NCBI GenBank assembly: GCA_015066625.1
Contig: SVOC01000004.1
Coordinates: 62,001-126,000 of the forward strand
Direction of reading: 5' to 3'
Length of the DNA: 64,000 nt
Source: Oscillospiraceae bacterium
GTDB taxonomy: Bacteria > Bacillota > Clostridia > Oscillospirales > Acutalibacteraceae
In this document: positions 46,261-55,327 of the stretch, piece after piece
Position numbering within the stretch: the stretch's first letter is position 1
How the letters are laid out: each line of letters starts with the position of its first letter
Made by a program: the position numbers and the translations under genes
Notes under the pieces: model-generated
What the model saw: the letters and a program-made list of their open reading frames with translations, nothing else
Database searches by the model: none
Told to the model about the DNA's origin: nothing

Positions 46261-47727
46261 ATGAACAAAAAAGTATTAGCCATTGACTTCGGTGCTTCAA
46301 GCGGCAGAGCTATTGTCGGCAGCTTTGACGGCGAAAAAATCAGCCTTGAAGAAGTTCACCGTTTTTCCAATGACCCCGTAAAAGTGGGGGATACAATGTA
46401 TTGGGATGTTCTGCGTCTTTTTTATAACATCAAGCAGGGCATTGTAAACGCAAAGCTTGCAGGCGGATTTGACAGCATCGGCATTGATACCTGGGGTGTT
46501 GATTTCGGTCTGATTGACGAATTCGGCTGTCTGCTTGAAAATCCCGTGCATTACCGTGACGAAAGAACCGTGGGTCTTATTGAGGAATGTGCAAAGACCG
46601 TTCCCAACGAAGAATTCTACGGTGCAACGGGTATTCAGTTTATGGAGCTTAATACCGTTTATCAGCTTTATGCACTGAAAAAATACCGTCCCCATATTCT
46701 TGAAAGGGCAGACAGACTTCTCTTTATGCCCGACCTTTTCGGCTATATGCTGACGGGTAAAATGACTACCGAATATTCAATCGCAACCACCTCACAGATG
46801 GTTGATATCAAAACAAAGGGCTGGGCAACCGGTATCCTTGACAGACTGGGAATCCCTTCACGCCTGCTTGGCGAAATCAAGCCCTCGGGCAGTATTCTGG
46901 GCAAGGTGCGTAAGGATATCTGCGAAGAATGCGGCATTGATGAGGTCGATGTTATCAGCGTATGCGGTCACGATACACAGAGTGCACTGACTGCCGTTCC
47001 TGCGGAAAGCAAGGATTTTGCCTTCCTTTCAAGCGGCACCTGGTCGCTTTTCGGAACGGAGCTTGATGAGCCCATCGTCAACGAAAAATCCGTTGCGATG
47101 AATGTTACCAACGAAGGCGGCTACGGCGCAACCGTAGGCTTCCTCAAAAATATTATCGGACTGTGGCTTATTCAGGAAAGCCGCCGCCACTGGAACAGAC
47201 ACGGCAGCGACTATTCATATGCAGACCTTGAAAAGCTTGCCCTTGCGGCAGAGCCTTTTAAATGCTTTATCGACCCCGATGCTCCTGAGTTTGTGCCTCA
47301 CGGCAATATTCCTCAGAGAGTCCGTGATTACTGCGAAAAGACGGGTCAGCCCGTTCCCGAAGGCGTGGGCGAGGTTATGCGCTGCATCTATGAAAGCCTT
47401 GCAATGAAATACCGCCTGACCCTCGAAAATCTTGAAGACTGCACGGGCAAAACCTACCCTGCAATCCATGTTATCGGCGGCGGTACCAAGGATACACTCC
47501 TTTGCCAGATGACTGCTTCATCCTGCAACCGCAGAGTTGTGGCAGGCCCCATTGAGGCAACAGTTCTGGGCAATATCGCCGTTCAGCTTCTTTCCTGCGG
47601 TGCACTCCAAAGCATTGAGCAGGCAAGAAAGGTTGTCAAAGCAAGCGAAAAAACCGTGGAATATTCTCCCGAAAATGCCGAAGCCTGGGCAGAAGCATAC
47701 GAGAGATTCAAAAAAGTAATAAAATAA
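46261..47727 (+). CDS. Rhamnulokinase-type sugar kinase (probable L-fuculokinase)
   Basis: A 488-aa FGGY kinase that phosphorylates a ketose. The sequence follows RhaB closely: [15 protein letters not shown] (about 6-20), [15 protein letters not shown] (about 77-91), [22 protein letters not shown] and [10 protein letters not shown] (about 258-267) with NEGG downstream. By its place between fucU and fucI it most likely phosphorylates L-fuculose, although RhaB-type kinases can also use L-rhamnulose. Ribosome site AAGGAG lies six bases before the ATG, just after a repeat element. No aldolase gene follows in the window. Confidence 0.85.
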   Translation: MNKKVLAIDFGASSGRAIVGSFDGEKISLEEVHRFSNDPVKVGDTMYWDVLRLFYNIKQGIVNAKLAGGFDSIGIDTWGVDFGLIDEFGCLLENPVHYRDERTVGLIEECAKTVPNEEFYGATGIQFMELNTVYQLYALKKYRPHILERADRLLFMPDLFGYMLTGKMTTEYSIATTSQMVDIKTKGWATGILDRLGIPSRLLGEIKPSGSILGKVRKDICEECGIDEVDVISVCGHDTQSALTAVPAESKDFAFLSSGTWSLFGTELDEPIVNEKSVAMNVTNEGGYGATVGFLKNIIGLWLIQESRRHWNRHGSDYSYADLEKLALAAEPFKCFIDPDAPEFVPHGNIPQRVRDYCEKTGQPVPEGVGEVMRCIYESLAMKYRLTLENLEDCTGKTYPAIHVIGGGTKDTLLCQMTASSCNRRVVAGPIEATVLGNIAVQLLSCGALQSIEQARKVVKASEKTVEYSPENAEAWAEAYERFKKVIK

Positions 47728-47755
47728 ATTCATCGAAATAGAAAGGAAGATTACA

Positions 47756-49552
47756 ATGGCAAAAAGCAGACTTATCGGCGATTATCCCGTTATCGGTATT
47801 CGCCCCATCATCGACGGCAGAAGAGGACCTCTCAAAGTAAGAGAATCCCTTGAAGACCAGACCATGAACATGGCAAAGGCAGCTAAGGCTCTCTTTGAGG
47901 AAAATCTCCGTTATTCAAACGGCGAACCCGTAAAGGTTGTTATCGCTGACACAACAATCGGCCGTGTTGCAGAGGCAGCAGCCTGTGCAGCAAAGTTCAA
48001 GAAGGAAGGCGTTGACATCACCCTTTCCGTTACTCCCTGCTGGTGCTACGGTTCAGAAACAATGGATATGGATCCCAACACAATCAAGGGCGTATGGGGC
48101 TTCAATGCTACCGAAAGACCCGGTGCCGTTTACCTTGCAGCCGTTCTTGCAGCTCATGCACAGAAGGGTCTCCCCGCATTCGGTATCTACGGCAAAGACG
48201 TTCAGGATGCTGACGACACATCAATGCCCGACGACGTTAAAGAAAAGCTTCTCCGCTTTGCACGCTCAGCCGTTGCAGTTGCAACAATGAGAGGCAAGAG
48301 CTACCTGCAGATCGGCTCAACCTGCATGGGTATTGCAGGCTCGGTTATTGACCCCGACTTCATTGAAGAATATCTCGGCATGAGAGTTGAATCCGTTGAC
48401 GAGGTTGAAATCATCCGTCGAATGACCGAAGGCATCTATGATGAGGCTGAATATCAGAAGGCTCTTGCATGGACAAAGGCAAAGTGCAAGGAAGGCTTCG
48501 ATAAGAACCCCGAATTCGTAAGAAAGAGCGATGAACAGAAAGAAAAGGATTGGGAATTCGTTGTCAAGATGATGTGCATCATCAAGGACCTTATGAACGG
48601 CAACGAAAATCTTCCCGCAGGCTGCGAAGAAGAAGCTGTTGGCCATAACGCTATTGCAGCAGGCTTCCAGGGTCAGAGACAGTGGACAGACTTCTATCCC
48701 AACGCTGACTTTGCAGAGGCACTTCTCAACACCTCGTTCGACTGGGAAGGCGTAAGAGAGCCCTACATTCTTGCAACAGAAAATGACGTTCTCAACGGCA
48801 TCGGTATGCTGTTTATGAAATTACTTACAAACAGACCTCAGATGTTTGCAGACGTGCGTACTCATTGGAGTGCAGATGCAGTCAAGAGAGTTACAGGCTA
48901 TGACATCGAAGGCAAGGCAAAGGATGCAGGCGGTTTCATCCACCTTATCAACTCAGGTGCCTGCTGCCTTGATGCCTGCGGCGAAGTCAAGGACGAAAAC
49001 GGCAACGGTATCATGAAAGAGTGGTACAACGTTACCGAAGAAGACGCTGACAAGATTCTTGAAGCTACAACCTGGAACGCAGCCGACAACGGCTATTTCA
49101 GAGGCGGCGGATATTCATCACGCTTCCTTACCAGAGCTGAAATGCCTGCAACAATGATTCGTCTTAACCTCGTTAAGGGTCTCGGCCCCGTTCTTCAGAT
49201 TGTTGAAGGCTGGACTGTTAACCTTCCCGACGAAGTTTCAGACATTATCTGGAAGAGAACAGACTACACATGGCCCTGCACATGGTTCGCACCCAGATGC
49301 AACGGCGAGGGTCCCTTCAAGTCAGCTTACGACCTTATGAATAACTGGGGTGCAAACCACGGTGCTATTTCATACGGTCACATCGGTGCAGATATCATCA
49401 CAATGGCATCAATGCTCCGTATTCCCGTTGCTCTCCACAACGTTCCCGAAGAGAAAATCTTCCGTCCTGCTTGCTGGGGTGCATTCGGCACGAAAGACCT
49501 TGAAGGCGCAGACTTCAGAGCTTGCGAAAACTACGGTCCTCTCTACAAATAA
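47756..49552 (+). CDS. fucI: L-fucose isomerase
   Basis: A 598-aa Mn-dependent isomerase converting L-fucose to L-fuculose, close in length to the E. coli enzyme (591 aa). The family's blocks are seen: [22 protein letters not shown] at the N-terminus, [22 protein letters not shown], the metal region [11 protein letters not shown] and [10 protein letters not shown] (about 329-352), and the C-terminal [13 protein letters not shown] with a catalytic His. The start has AAAGGAAG upstream. Codon use is strongly biased, suggesting high expression. Fucose is common in mucin and milk glycans, which fits a gut habitat. Confidence 0.96.
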   Translation: MAKSRLIGDYPVIGIRPIIDGRRGPLKVRESLEDQTMNMAKAAKALFEENLRYSNGEPVKVVIADTTIGRVAEAAACAAKFKKEGVDITLSVTPCWCYGSETMDMDPNTIKGVWGFNATERPGAVYLAAVLAAHAQKGLPAFGIYGKDVQDADDTSMPDDVKEKLLRFARSAVAVATMRGKSYLQIGSTCMGIAGSVIDPDFIEEYLGMRVESVDEVEIIRRMTEGIYDEAEYQKALAWTKAKCKEGFDKNPEFVRKSDEQKEKDWEFVVKMMCIIKDLMNGNENLPAGCEEEAVGHNAIAAGFQGQRQWTDFYPNADFAEALLNTSFDWEGVREPYILATENDVLNGIGMLFMKLLTNRPQMFADVRTHWSADAVKRVTGYDIEGKAKDAGGFIHLINSGACCLDACGEVKDENGNGIMKEWYNVTEEDADKILEATTWNAADNGYFRGGGYSSRFLTRAEMPATMIRLNLVKGLGPVLQIVEGWTVNLPDEVSDIIWKRTDYTWPCTWFAPRCNGEGPFKSAYDLMNNWGANHGAISYGHIGADIITMASMLRIPVALHNVPEEKIFRPACWGAFGTKDLEGADFRACENYGPLYK

Positions 49553-49564
49553 TCAAAAAAATAA

Positions 49565-49592
49565 GACCTGCACGGTTCGTTCCGTGCAGGTC
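49565..49592 (+). terminator. Terminator of the fucose operon
   Basis: GACCTGCACGG / CCGTGCAGGTC (49565-49575 / 49582-49592), six-base loop, then ATTTTTTCC. Confidence 0.9.
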
Positions 49593-49601
49593 ATTTTTTC
49601 C

Positions 49602-49629
49602 TTGCTTTTTCGTCAGAAAATGATATAAT
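49602..49629 (+). promoter_or_regulatory. Promoter of the PI-PLC-like gene
   Basis: TTGCTT (49602-49607), 16-base spacer, TGATATAAT extended -10 (TATAAT at 49624-49629). It overlaps the tail of the fucose operon terminator. Confidence 0.6.
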
Positions 49630-49660
49630 AATTCCGATTTGGAAAAAGGAGAGAATAAAA

Positions 49661-50797
49661 ATGATTGAAGTTATCCGCCGCATTGTGGGATTCGTCCCGT
49701 CGCTCATATCGTTAATAACGGCGTTTTTTACCGTGCTTTCGGTAAATACGGAGCTGTTTGAAACCGATAAAATCAATCAGATAAACCGTATTGAAGCCCT
49801 TGAACAGGCATATGAAAACGGTGAAATTCTGCCCGTTGACGAAGCCTCATTTTTTGACGGAAATCTTGAAGAGGAGCTGAAAGCGGGAATGAAATTGAAC
49901 GAAGTCAGCTTTCTCGCAACTCATAACAGCTATCAGGCACCCGCTTTCGATGTAACAAAAAAGCTTTTCAGCAGTCTTTCAGGCATAACCTTTGGTATTT
50001 ATGACGGCAAAAAGGCGGACTTTTGGAGCGAAACTCCCACAGACCAGCTTAACTGCGGTATCCGCAGCCTCGAAATTGATATCGAAACCTTTGACCGTGA
50101 CGGAGAAGTTTCCTTCACCTGTATGCACAGCCCCTATTTCGAGATGTCAACTTATTGCAGTGACTTTGCATTGGGTATGAAAGAGATTGCGATGTGGTCA
50201 GACAATAATCTGGGTCATCTTCCCGTAACAATTATTATCGAACCCAAAAGTGCATTTTTGCCTATGAAAAATATGAAGTCTTTCAGTGTTGATTATGCCG
50301 TTGAGCTTGACAAATTGCTGAGAGAAACTCTGGGTGAAAAGCTTTTCACACCTGCGGATATGCTCCGTGGGTATGAATCTTTCGGCGAAATGAGAGCAGC
50401 GGATGACTGGTGTAAAATCAGTGATATGCAGGGCAAGATACTTGTTCTTCTCCACGAAGGAAATGTTACGGAAGGATACATTGCGCGTGACCCGTCAATA
50501 AAATCTCAGGCTATGTTCCCTATGCTCAGGGAAGAGGATATTGACCGTGACTGCACATCGTTTATTCTTTGCAATGACCCGGAAACTCTGATTGAAATCC
50601 GTGAAGAAATCGACGAAAAAAAGGTGATTGCCCGTACCCGCGCGGACAATTTTGATTCTGTTTCGGAAAAATGCCGTGAACAGGCATTTGAAAGCAAAGC
50701 GCAGATAATTTCAACAGATTATCCGCCCCGAACCGATTCAACAGCAGAAAGCTATATCGTTTCGTTCGGAAAGCTCACGACAATGAGAAAAAGATAA
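49661..50797 (+). CDS. Exported Ca2+-dependent PI-PLC-like phosphodiesterase
   Basis: A 378-aa protein with an N-terminal signal or anchor (about 8-28), then a TIM-barrel phosphodiesterase. The motif FLATHNSYQAP (about 85-95) holds the first catalytic His, CGIRSLEIDIETFDRDG (about 128-144) the metal-binding acidic residues, and TCMHSPYF (about 149-156) the second His. These are the pieces of the bacterial calcium-dependent phosphatidylinositol phospholipase C group, which differs from the metal-free B. cereus enzyme. The substrate could be phosphoinositides or related glycerophosphodiesters. It stands alone in its direction with its own promoter and is convergent with galU. Confidence 0.78.
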   Translation: MIEVIRRIVGFVPSLISLITAFFTVLSVNTELFETDKINQINRIEALEQAYENGEILPVDEASFFDGNLEEELKAGMKLNEVSFLATHNSYQAPAFDVTKKLFSSLSGITFGIYDGKKADFWSETPTDQLNCGIRSLEIDIETFDRDGEVSFTCMHSPYFEMSTYCSDFALGMKEIAMWSDNNLGHLPVTIIIEPKSAFLPMKNMKSFSVDYAVELDKLLRETLGEKLFTPADMLRGYESFGEMRAADDWCKISDMQGKILVLLHEGNVTEGYIARDPSIKSQAMFPMLREEDIDRDCTSFILCNDPETLIEIREEIDEKKVIARTRADNFDSVSEKCREQAFESKAQIISTDYPPRTDSTAESYIVSFGKLTTMRKR

Positions 50798-50802
50798 AAA
50801 AT

Positions 50803-50830
50803 CACCCCGTGTTGTGATGAACACGGGGTG
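50803..50830. terminator. Bidirectional terminator
   Basis: CACCCCGTGT / ACACGGGGTG (50803-50812 / 50821-50830), with T-rich tails on both sides, between the converging PI-PLC-like gene and galU. Confidence 0.85.
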
Positions 50831-50842
50831 TATTTATGTTAC

Positions 50843-51727
50843 TTAAAATGTTTTTACAAGTTCTTTGAGGTATGCCTTGAAGTCGTCGCCGATTTCAGGG
50901 TGGTCAAGAGCAACCTCGCAGTTTGCCTTCATAATGCCAAGCTTGTTACCCATATCGTAACGCTTGCCGTCGAAATCATAAGCAAGAAGCTTGCCTGCCA
51001 TACCGAGCTCGGTAAAAACATCCGTAAGATAGAATTCCTTGCCTTCGGGAGTAGCTGCAAGACCTTTTTCGATAAGCTCAAAGGTTTCGGGAGGCATGAC
51101 AATTCTGCCCAGAATAGCATAAAGTGAAAGAATCTGGTCGGGTGTGGGCTTTTCGATGATTCTTGTGCAGTTCATTGCTCTGTCTTCGCCCTCAATGGGT
51201 GAAACGTCAAGTGTGCAGTAAAGACGGATGAGTTCTTCAGGAACTTCATTTACACCCACAACGCCCTTGCCGTATTTTTCGTAGCAGCGTGTAAGCTGTG
51301 CGGTAACCGGGTCATCGGAAACAATAACGTCATCGCCGTAAAGCACCGCAAAGGGTTCGTCGCCTATAAAGGATTTGCCGCAGAGAAGTGCGTGGGCAAG
51401 ACCCTTTGTTTCTTTCTGACGGATGAAATATATGTTTGCAAGGTTTGCAACCGCTTTAACATCTTCATAAAGCTTTTCCTTTGAAGGCACGCCTTTAAGG
51501 CCTGCTTCAAGCTCAAAGGAATGGTCAAAATGGTCCTCAATTGCGCCCTTGCCTCTGTTTGTGATGATAAGGATATCCTCAATGCCTGCGGCAACAGCTT
51601 CTTCAACAATATACTGAATTGCAGGCTTATCAACGATGTTGAGCATTTCCTTGGGTACTGATTTTGATGCGGGAAGAACTCTTGTGCCGAGACCTGCGGC
51701 GGGAATAATCGCTTTTCTGACTTTCAT
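50843..51727 (-). CDS. galU: UTP--glucose-1-phosphate uridylyltransferase
   Basis: A 294-aa enzyme making UDP-glucose for wall and capsule polymers. Its nucleotidyltransferase motif is KAIIPAAGLGTRVLPASK (about 4-21), with VPKEMLNIVDKPAIQY next, the metal-binding YGDDVI (about 130-135), then GVNEVPEE and FYLTDVF. The start at 51727 has a GGAGGAAA site. The alternate ATG 15 bases upstream overlaps this site. The upstream gene on the same strand is the RING/zinc-ribbon membrane protein, 18 bases away, so the pair may be co-transcribed. Confidence 0.95.
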   Translation of the reverse strand: MKVRKAIIPAAGLGTRVLPASKSVPKEMLNIVDKPAIQYIVEEAVAAGIEDILIITNRGKGAIEDHFDHSFELEAGLKGVPSKEKLYEDVKAVANLANIYFIRQKETKGLAHALLCGKSFIGDEPFAVLYGDDVIVSDDPVTAQLTRCYEKYGKGVVGVNEVPEELIRLYCTLDVSPIEGEDRAMNCTRIIEKPTPDQILSLYAILGRIVMPPETFELIEKGLAATPEGKEFYLTDVFTELGMAGKLLAYDFDGKRYDMGNKLGIMKANCEVALDHPEIGDDFKAYLKELVKTF

Positions 51728-51745
51728 ATCAATTTCCTCCAAAGG

Positions 51746-52819
51746 TTAAATAATTTCTCTTATGAAATCCGCTATATAATAAAGTGCGTTTATAAGCATT
51801 GTTTCGCCCAGAAGGCTTGCGGCGAATGCCAACGGTGCAAGACCGCCTTTGTGGGCAATCATCATTCTCCTCATATGGCTTGCCTGAACTGTTTCGTTTA
51901 TGAGTTTGAGGTCGTCAAGGATTTTTTTGTAATAAAGACGGTTTGCCGCAAGAGCACAGATAAGGCGGAGAACCGTAGTTACCGACATTGTTATAAGCAA
52001 CGGTTTTTTTGCTTTTTCAATAAATTCTTTTGATGCCTTTTCTATTTCCGGCGCAAGCTCTTCAAGCTGTTCCTCCGTCATTTCTTCGTAAGCACCCGTT
52101 TGGGCAACTTTGTTGCTGTATTCATCGGCTGCGGCGGTAACCTGATCTGCCAGACCCGAAAGAAGAATTGATGCAGTTACGAATGCCACAAGGAAGAATG
52201 CTCCTGCCTTGTAAAGCTTTCTGTAAAAGAACCAGTAGGGTGCAAAGAAAAATGCGGCAAAGTTAAAGCTGATTTTTTTACCCGATTCAAATTTTTTGAA
52301 TTTTCTGATATATCGGTGGGGACTTGCCTGAACATAGGTTGCAAGGTCGCCTGCTGTATTTTCTCCTATTTTTTCATCTGCGGGAATATCCGTGCCTGCA
52401 ATGTAGCCTGCATTGCCGCCCGATATATTCAGCGGAGCTCCGCACTGATTGCAGTGAAGCGCATCATCGGAATTTTCTTTGCCGCAGAAGGCACATTTTT
52501 TGCTTCCTTGCTCTTCCTGCTGACCGAAAAGTGCACCGCAGTTGCCGCAGTGAAGGGCGTCGGCAGGGCTTTCGCTTTTACAGATGTGACAAATACGAAC
52601 ATCCGACTTCTCTTCTGTTACGGCAGGCTCTTCATAAACCTCTGTTTTATTTTTACTCCACACATAGCCCGAAGCGTGCAGGTCGTCGTTGCCGCATCTT
52701 CCGTTTTCCATCCAGCATTCTCTGTGCTGAGGGGTTGCGCAAACAGGGCACACAACAACATCGTCGCCCTCTGCCAGCGGCTTTCCGCATACGGGGCAGG
52801 GCACATTTTCATAATTCAC
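51746..52819 (-). CDS. RING-like / zinc-ribbon DUF2628 membrane protein
   Basis: A 357-aa protein with three kinds of parts. At the N-terminus (about 8-42) is a RING-like finger, CPVC then CPVCATPQHRECW and GRC, as in the bacterial RING family 1. Two zinc ribbons follow: CHIC...CGNC (about 77-93) and CAFC...CNQC (about 109-126). The C-terminal half is a DUF2628-type membrane domain, with FNFAAFFFAPYWFFYRKLY (about 197-215) and about three hydrophobic segments. Proteins of this plan have no known function. The bacterial RING may act as a zinc-binding scaffold; ubiquitin ligase activity is not implied. It lies upstream of galU in the same direction. Confidence 0.78.
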   Translation of the reverse strand: MNYENVPCPVCGKPLAEGDDVVVCPVCATPQHRECWMENGRCGNDDLHASGYVWSKNKTEVYEEPAVTEEKSDVRICHICKSESPADALHCGNCGALFGQQEEQGSKKCAFCGKENSDDALHCNQCGAPLNISGGNAGYIAGTDIPADEKIGENTAGDLATYVQASPHRYIRKFKKFESGKKISFNFAAFFFAPYWFFYRKLYKAGAFFLVAFVTASILLSGLADQVTAAADEYSNKVAQTGAYEEMTEEQLEELAPEIEKASKEFIEKAKKPLLITMSVTTVLRLICALAANRLYYKKILDDLKLINETVQASHMRRMMIAHKGGLAPLAFAASLLGETMLINALYYIADFIREII

Positions 52820-52979
52820 GGGCTTTCACCTCACAATATTGCCATAATAATACATCATATATATTACTCGATTGTTACGAAAAAAGCAATTATTAATTAA
52901 AAATTAATTCTATCTTCTTTACTTTTTTTATTTTTATAGTTATAATATACCATGAAATATTATGCACGGGAGATTATAT

Positions 52980-54098
52980 ATGATTCAGTTTGAAGAATTA
53001 AGACTTTCACTTCTCGAATACGAAGAAAAGCTGAACCAGCTTCGTGAGGCTCTGGGCCTTGACGATATGGTTAAAGAGGTTGAAGCTCTTGAAGCTCAGA
53101 CCGCAGAGGAAGGCTTCTGGAATGACCTTGCAAATTCACAGAAGGTTCAGCAGAGAATAAGCCAGCTCAAAAACAAGGTTGGTGCCTACAATTCACTTGA
53201 AAATGAGTTCAACGATACCCTTGTTCTTATTGAGCTTTCAAATGAGGAAGAAGATCTGGAAATGCTTGATGAGTGTAAGGCAGGCGTTGAAAGCTTTGTT
53301 TCAAAGCTTGATGCAATGACCCTGAGCACTCTGCTTTCGGGCGAATACGATTCAAAGAACGCCATTCTTACCTTCCACGCAGGTGCGGGCGGTACCGAAG
53401 CTCAGGACTGGAATCAGATGCTTGTAAGAATGTATCAGCACTGGGGCGAAAAGCACGGCTTCAAAATCAGCATGCTTGACTTCCTTGACGGCGATGAAGC
53501 AGGCCTTAAATCTGCGGTTGTGCTTGTTGAAGGCGAAAATGCCTACGGTTATCTCAAAGGCGAAATGGGCGTTCACAGACTTGTCCGTGTTTCACCCTTC
53601 GATGCTTCGGGCAGACGCCACACTTCGTTTGCGTCACTTGAAGTTATGCCTGAAATTGACGACACCGTTGAGGTTGAAATCAACCCCGATGACCTGAGAA
53701 TCGACTACTACCGTTCAAGCGGTGCAGGCGGTCAGAAGGTTAACAAAACATCATCTGCGGTTCGTATCACACATATTCCCACGGGTATTGTATGTGCCTG
53801 CCAGGTTGAAAGAAGCCAGCATCAGAACAGAGATGTTGCCATGAAAATGCTTAAATCAAAGCTTATCGAAATCAAGGAAAGAGAGCATCTTGACAAGATT
53901 GACGATATTAAGGGAGAGCAGAGAGAAATTGCCTGGGGCAGCCAGATTCGTTCATATGTATTTATGCCCTATACCCTTGCAAAGGACCACAGAACAGGCT
54001 TTGAAGCAGGTAACATCAACGCTGTTATGGACGGCGATATTGACGGCTTCATCAATGCTTATCTTAAGATGGAATCCCTTAAGGACAGCGGAAATTAA
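52980..54098 (+). CDS. prfB: Peptide chain release factor 2 (no programmed frameshift)
   Basis: RF2 recognises UAA and UGA. The 372-aa protein has the SPF recognition tripeptide at S205-P206-F207 and the catalytic GGQ at 250-252, in SSGAGGQKVNKTSS. The region where many bacteria have a CUUUGA +1 frameshift site (about residues 20-30, NQLREALGLDDM) is uninterrupted here, with no in-frame UGA, so autoregulation by frameshifting is absent. The ATG at 52980 follows an upstream GGGAGA. The 18-base upstream ATG at 52962 is less well placed. It is followed by cyclase and sugar transferase genes. Confidence 0.96.
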   Translation: MIQFEELRLSLLEYEEKLNQLREALGLDDMVKEVEALEAQTAEEGFWNDLANSQKVQQRISQLKNKVGAYNSLENEFNDTLVLIELSNEEEDLEMLDECKAGVESFVSKLDAMTLSTLLSGEYDSKNAILTFHAGAGGTEAQDWNQMLVRMYQHWGEKHGFKISMLDFLDGDEAGLKSAVVLVEGENAYGYLKGEMGVHRLVRVSPFDASGRRHTSFASLEVMPEIDDTVEVEINPDDLRIDYYRSSGAGGQKVNKTSSAVRITHIPTGIVCACQVERSQHQNRDVAMKMLKSKLIEIKEREHLDKIDDIKGEQREIAWGSQIRSYVFMPYTLAKDHRTGFEAGNINAVMDGDIDGFINAYLKMESLKDSGN

Positions 54099-54122
54099 TT
54101 AAAAACAAAAGGTGGGATAACC

Positions 54123-54740
54123 GTGAAACTGATTGATATTTCAAGAAAATTCTTCGGCGGCGAGGTTTATCCCGGTGACCCTATGCCCGAGGCGGAGCAG
54201 ATTTGTGAAATCGGCGAAGCTTCGGAGTGCAACCTTTCGGTTATTCACGCTTGCGTACACAACGCAACCCATGTGGATGCGCCCCTTCACTTTATCAGTG
54301 ACGGGGATACAATAGAAAACCTGCCCATTGAAAGCTTCATAGGTCCCTGCACGGTTATGCAGGTGCCTGCAGGAGTTATAACGGGCGATTATGTTGACCG
54401 CCATTTCCCTAAAAAATGCGGACGTCTGCTTATAAAAGGCGGCGGCAAAGCGTTTTTTATGGATTCATCTGCCCAGGAGCTTGCAGAAAGAGGGCTTGTG
54501 CTTATCGGTACGGACTCACTTTCCGTCGGCTGCAAGGGTAACCAGACAGGGCCGCACAAGGCATTTTTGCAGAATAATGTTGCCGTGCTCGAAGGGCTTG
54601 ACCTTTCACAGGTGCAGCCCGGCGAATATTTCCTCTTCGCTCCGCCCGTTTGCTATAACGGTCTGGAAGGTGCACCCGCAAGGGCTGTGCTGATTGAGGA
54701 TTATATTTTCTGGTCAGGGTCAAAAAGAGGTGTAAAATGA
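54123..54740 (+). CDS. Cyclase family protein (KynB-like metal-dependent hydrolase)
   Basis: A 205-aa protein of the cyclase/kynurenine formamidase family. The metal motif is HNATHVDAPLHF (about 46-57), the H-x-x-x-H-x-D-x-P-x-H signature. The rest follows the family: VYPGDP, GRLLIKGG, LIGTDSLSV (about 136-144) and the C-terminal FAPPVCYNGLEGAPARAVLI. Known members hydrolyse N-formylkynurenine or similar amide/lactone bonds, with a divalent metal. The substrate here is unknown. The start at 54123 has a GGTGGG site, and the end overlaps the next gene by four bases (ATGA). Confidence 0.88.
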   Translation: MKLIDISRKFFGGEVYPGDPMPEAEQICEIGEASECNLSVIHACVHNATHVDAPLHFISDGDTIENLPIESFIGPCTVMQVPAGVITGDYVDRHFPKKCGRLLIKGGGKAFFMDSSAQELAERGLVLIGTDSLSVGCKGNQTGPHKAFLQNNVAVLEGLDLSQVQPGEYFLFAPPVCYNGLEGAPARAVLIEDYIFWSGSKRGVK

Positions 54741-55327
54741 AACGGTTTTTCGATTTCACGGTAAGCCTGCTGGTAATTCTGGCGCTGCTTCCCGTATTCC
54801 TGATAATCGGTATTATCATTGCAATCGATGCGGGCAACCCCGTTATCTATAAGCAATACCGTGTGGGAAAGGATAACAAGCTTTTCTACATCTATAAATT
54901 CAGAACGATGAAAAATAACACAAGGCTTGCCGCTACAAAGGATTTGACGGAGGCGGACAGCGTTATTACCAAAAGCGGCAGAATTCTCCGCAAGACAAGT
55001 CTTGACGAATTGCCTCAGCTTTTCAATGTGCTGAAAGGCGATATGAGTTTTGTGGGTCCCAGACCCCTTATCCCCGAAGAGAAGGAAATAAGGCAAATCC
55101 GCAAGGATTACGGAATATACTCCGTCAGACCCGGTATTACGGGATGGGCTCAGGTCAACGGCAGAGATATGCTCAGCGACGAAGAAAAAGCCCTGTTTGA
55201 CAAGGAATACATTGACAAACAGAGCCTGATTTTCGATATCAAAATTATGATTAAAACCGTTATGGTAGTGCTCAAAAGAGAGAATATTTCCGAAGGCGGC
55301 GAGCCGGATAATAAACATAAGGTTTAA
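54737..55327 (+). CDS. Bacterial sugar transferase (undecaprenyl-phosphate type)
   Basis: A 196-aa enzyme of the WbaP/PglC-like monotopic phosphoglycosyltransferase family. It has the N-terminal re-entrant membrane segment (about 5-30), YKFRTM (about 53-58), the catalytic Asp-Glu as KTSLDELPQLFNVLKGDMSFVGPRP (about 87-111) and the C-terminal RPGITGWAQVNGRD. It would start a polysaccharide by moving a sugar phosphate to undecaprenyl phosphate. Unusually, no other glycan assembly genes lie next to it. It is translationally coupled to the cyclase gene. Its last codons overlap the start of a repeat element. Confidence 0.9.
   Translation: MKRFFDFTVSLLVILALLPVFLIIGIIIAIDAGNPVIYKQYRVGKDNKLFYIYKFRTMKNNTRLAATKDLTEADSVITKSGRILRKTSLDELPQLFNVLKGDMSFVGPRPLIPEEKEIRQIRKDYGIYSVRPGITGWAQVNGRDMLSDEEKALFDKEYIDKQSLIFDIKIMIKTVMVVLKRENISEGGEPDNKHKV

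Noticed and set aside
52316-52900. Two overlapping + strand ORFs opposite the RING/DUF2628 gene
   Set aside because: They are mirror images of the Cys-rich zinc-finger codons, with no independent signals.
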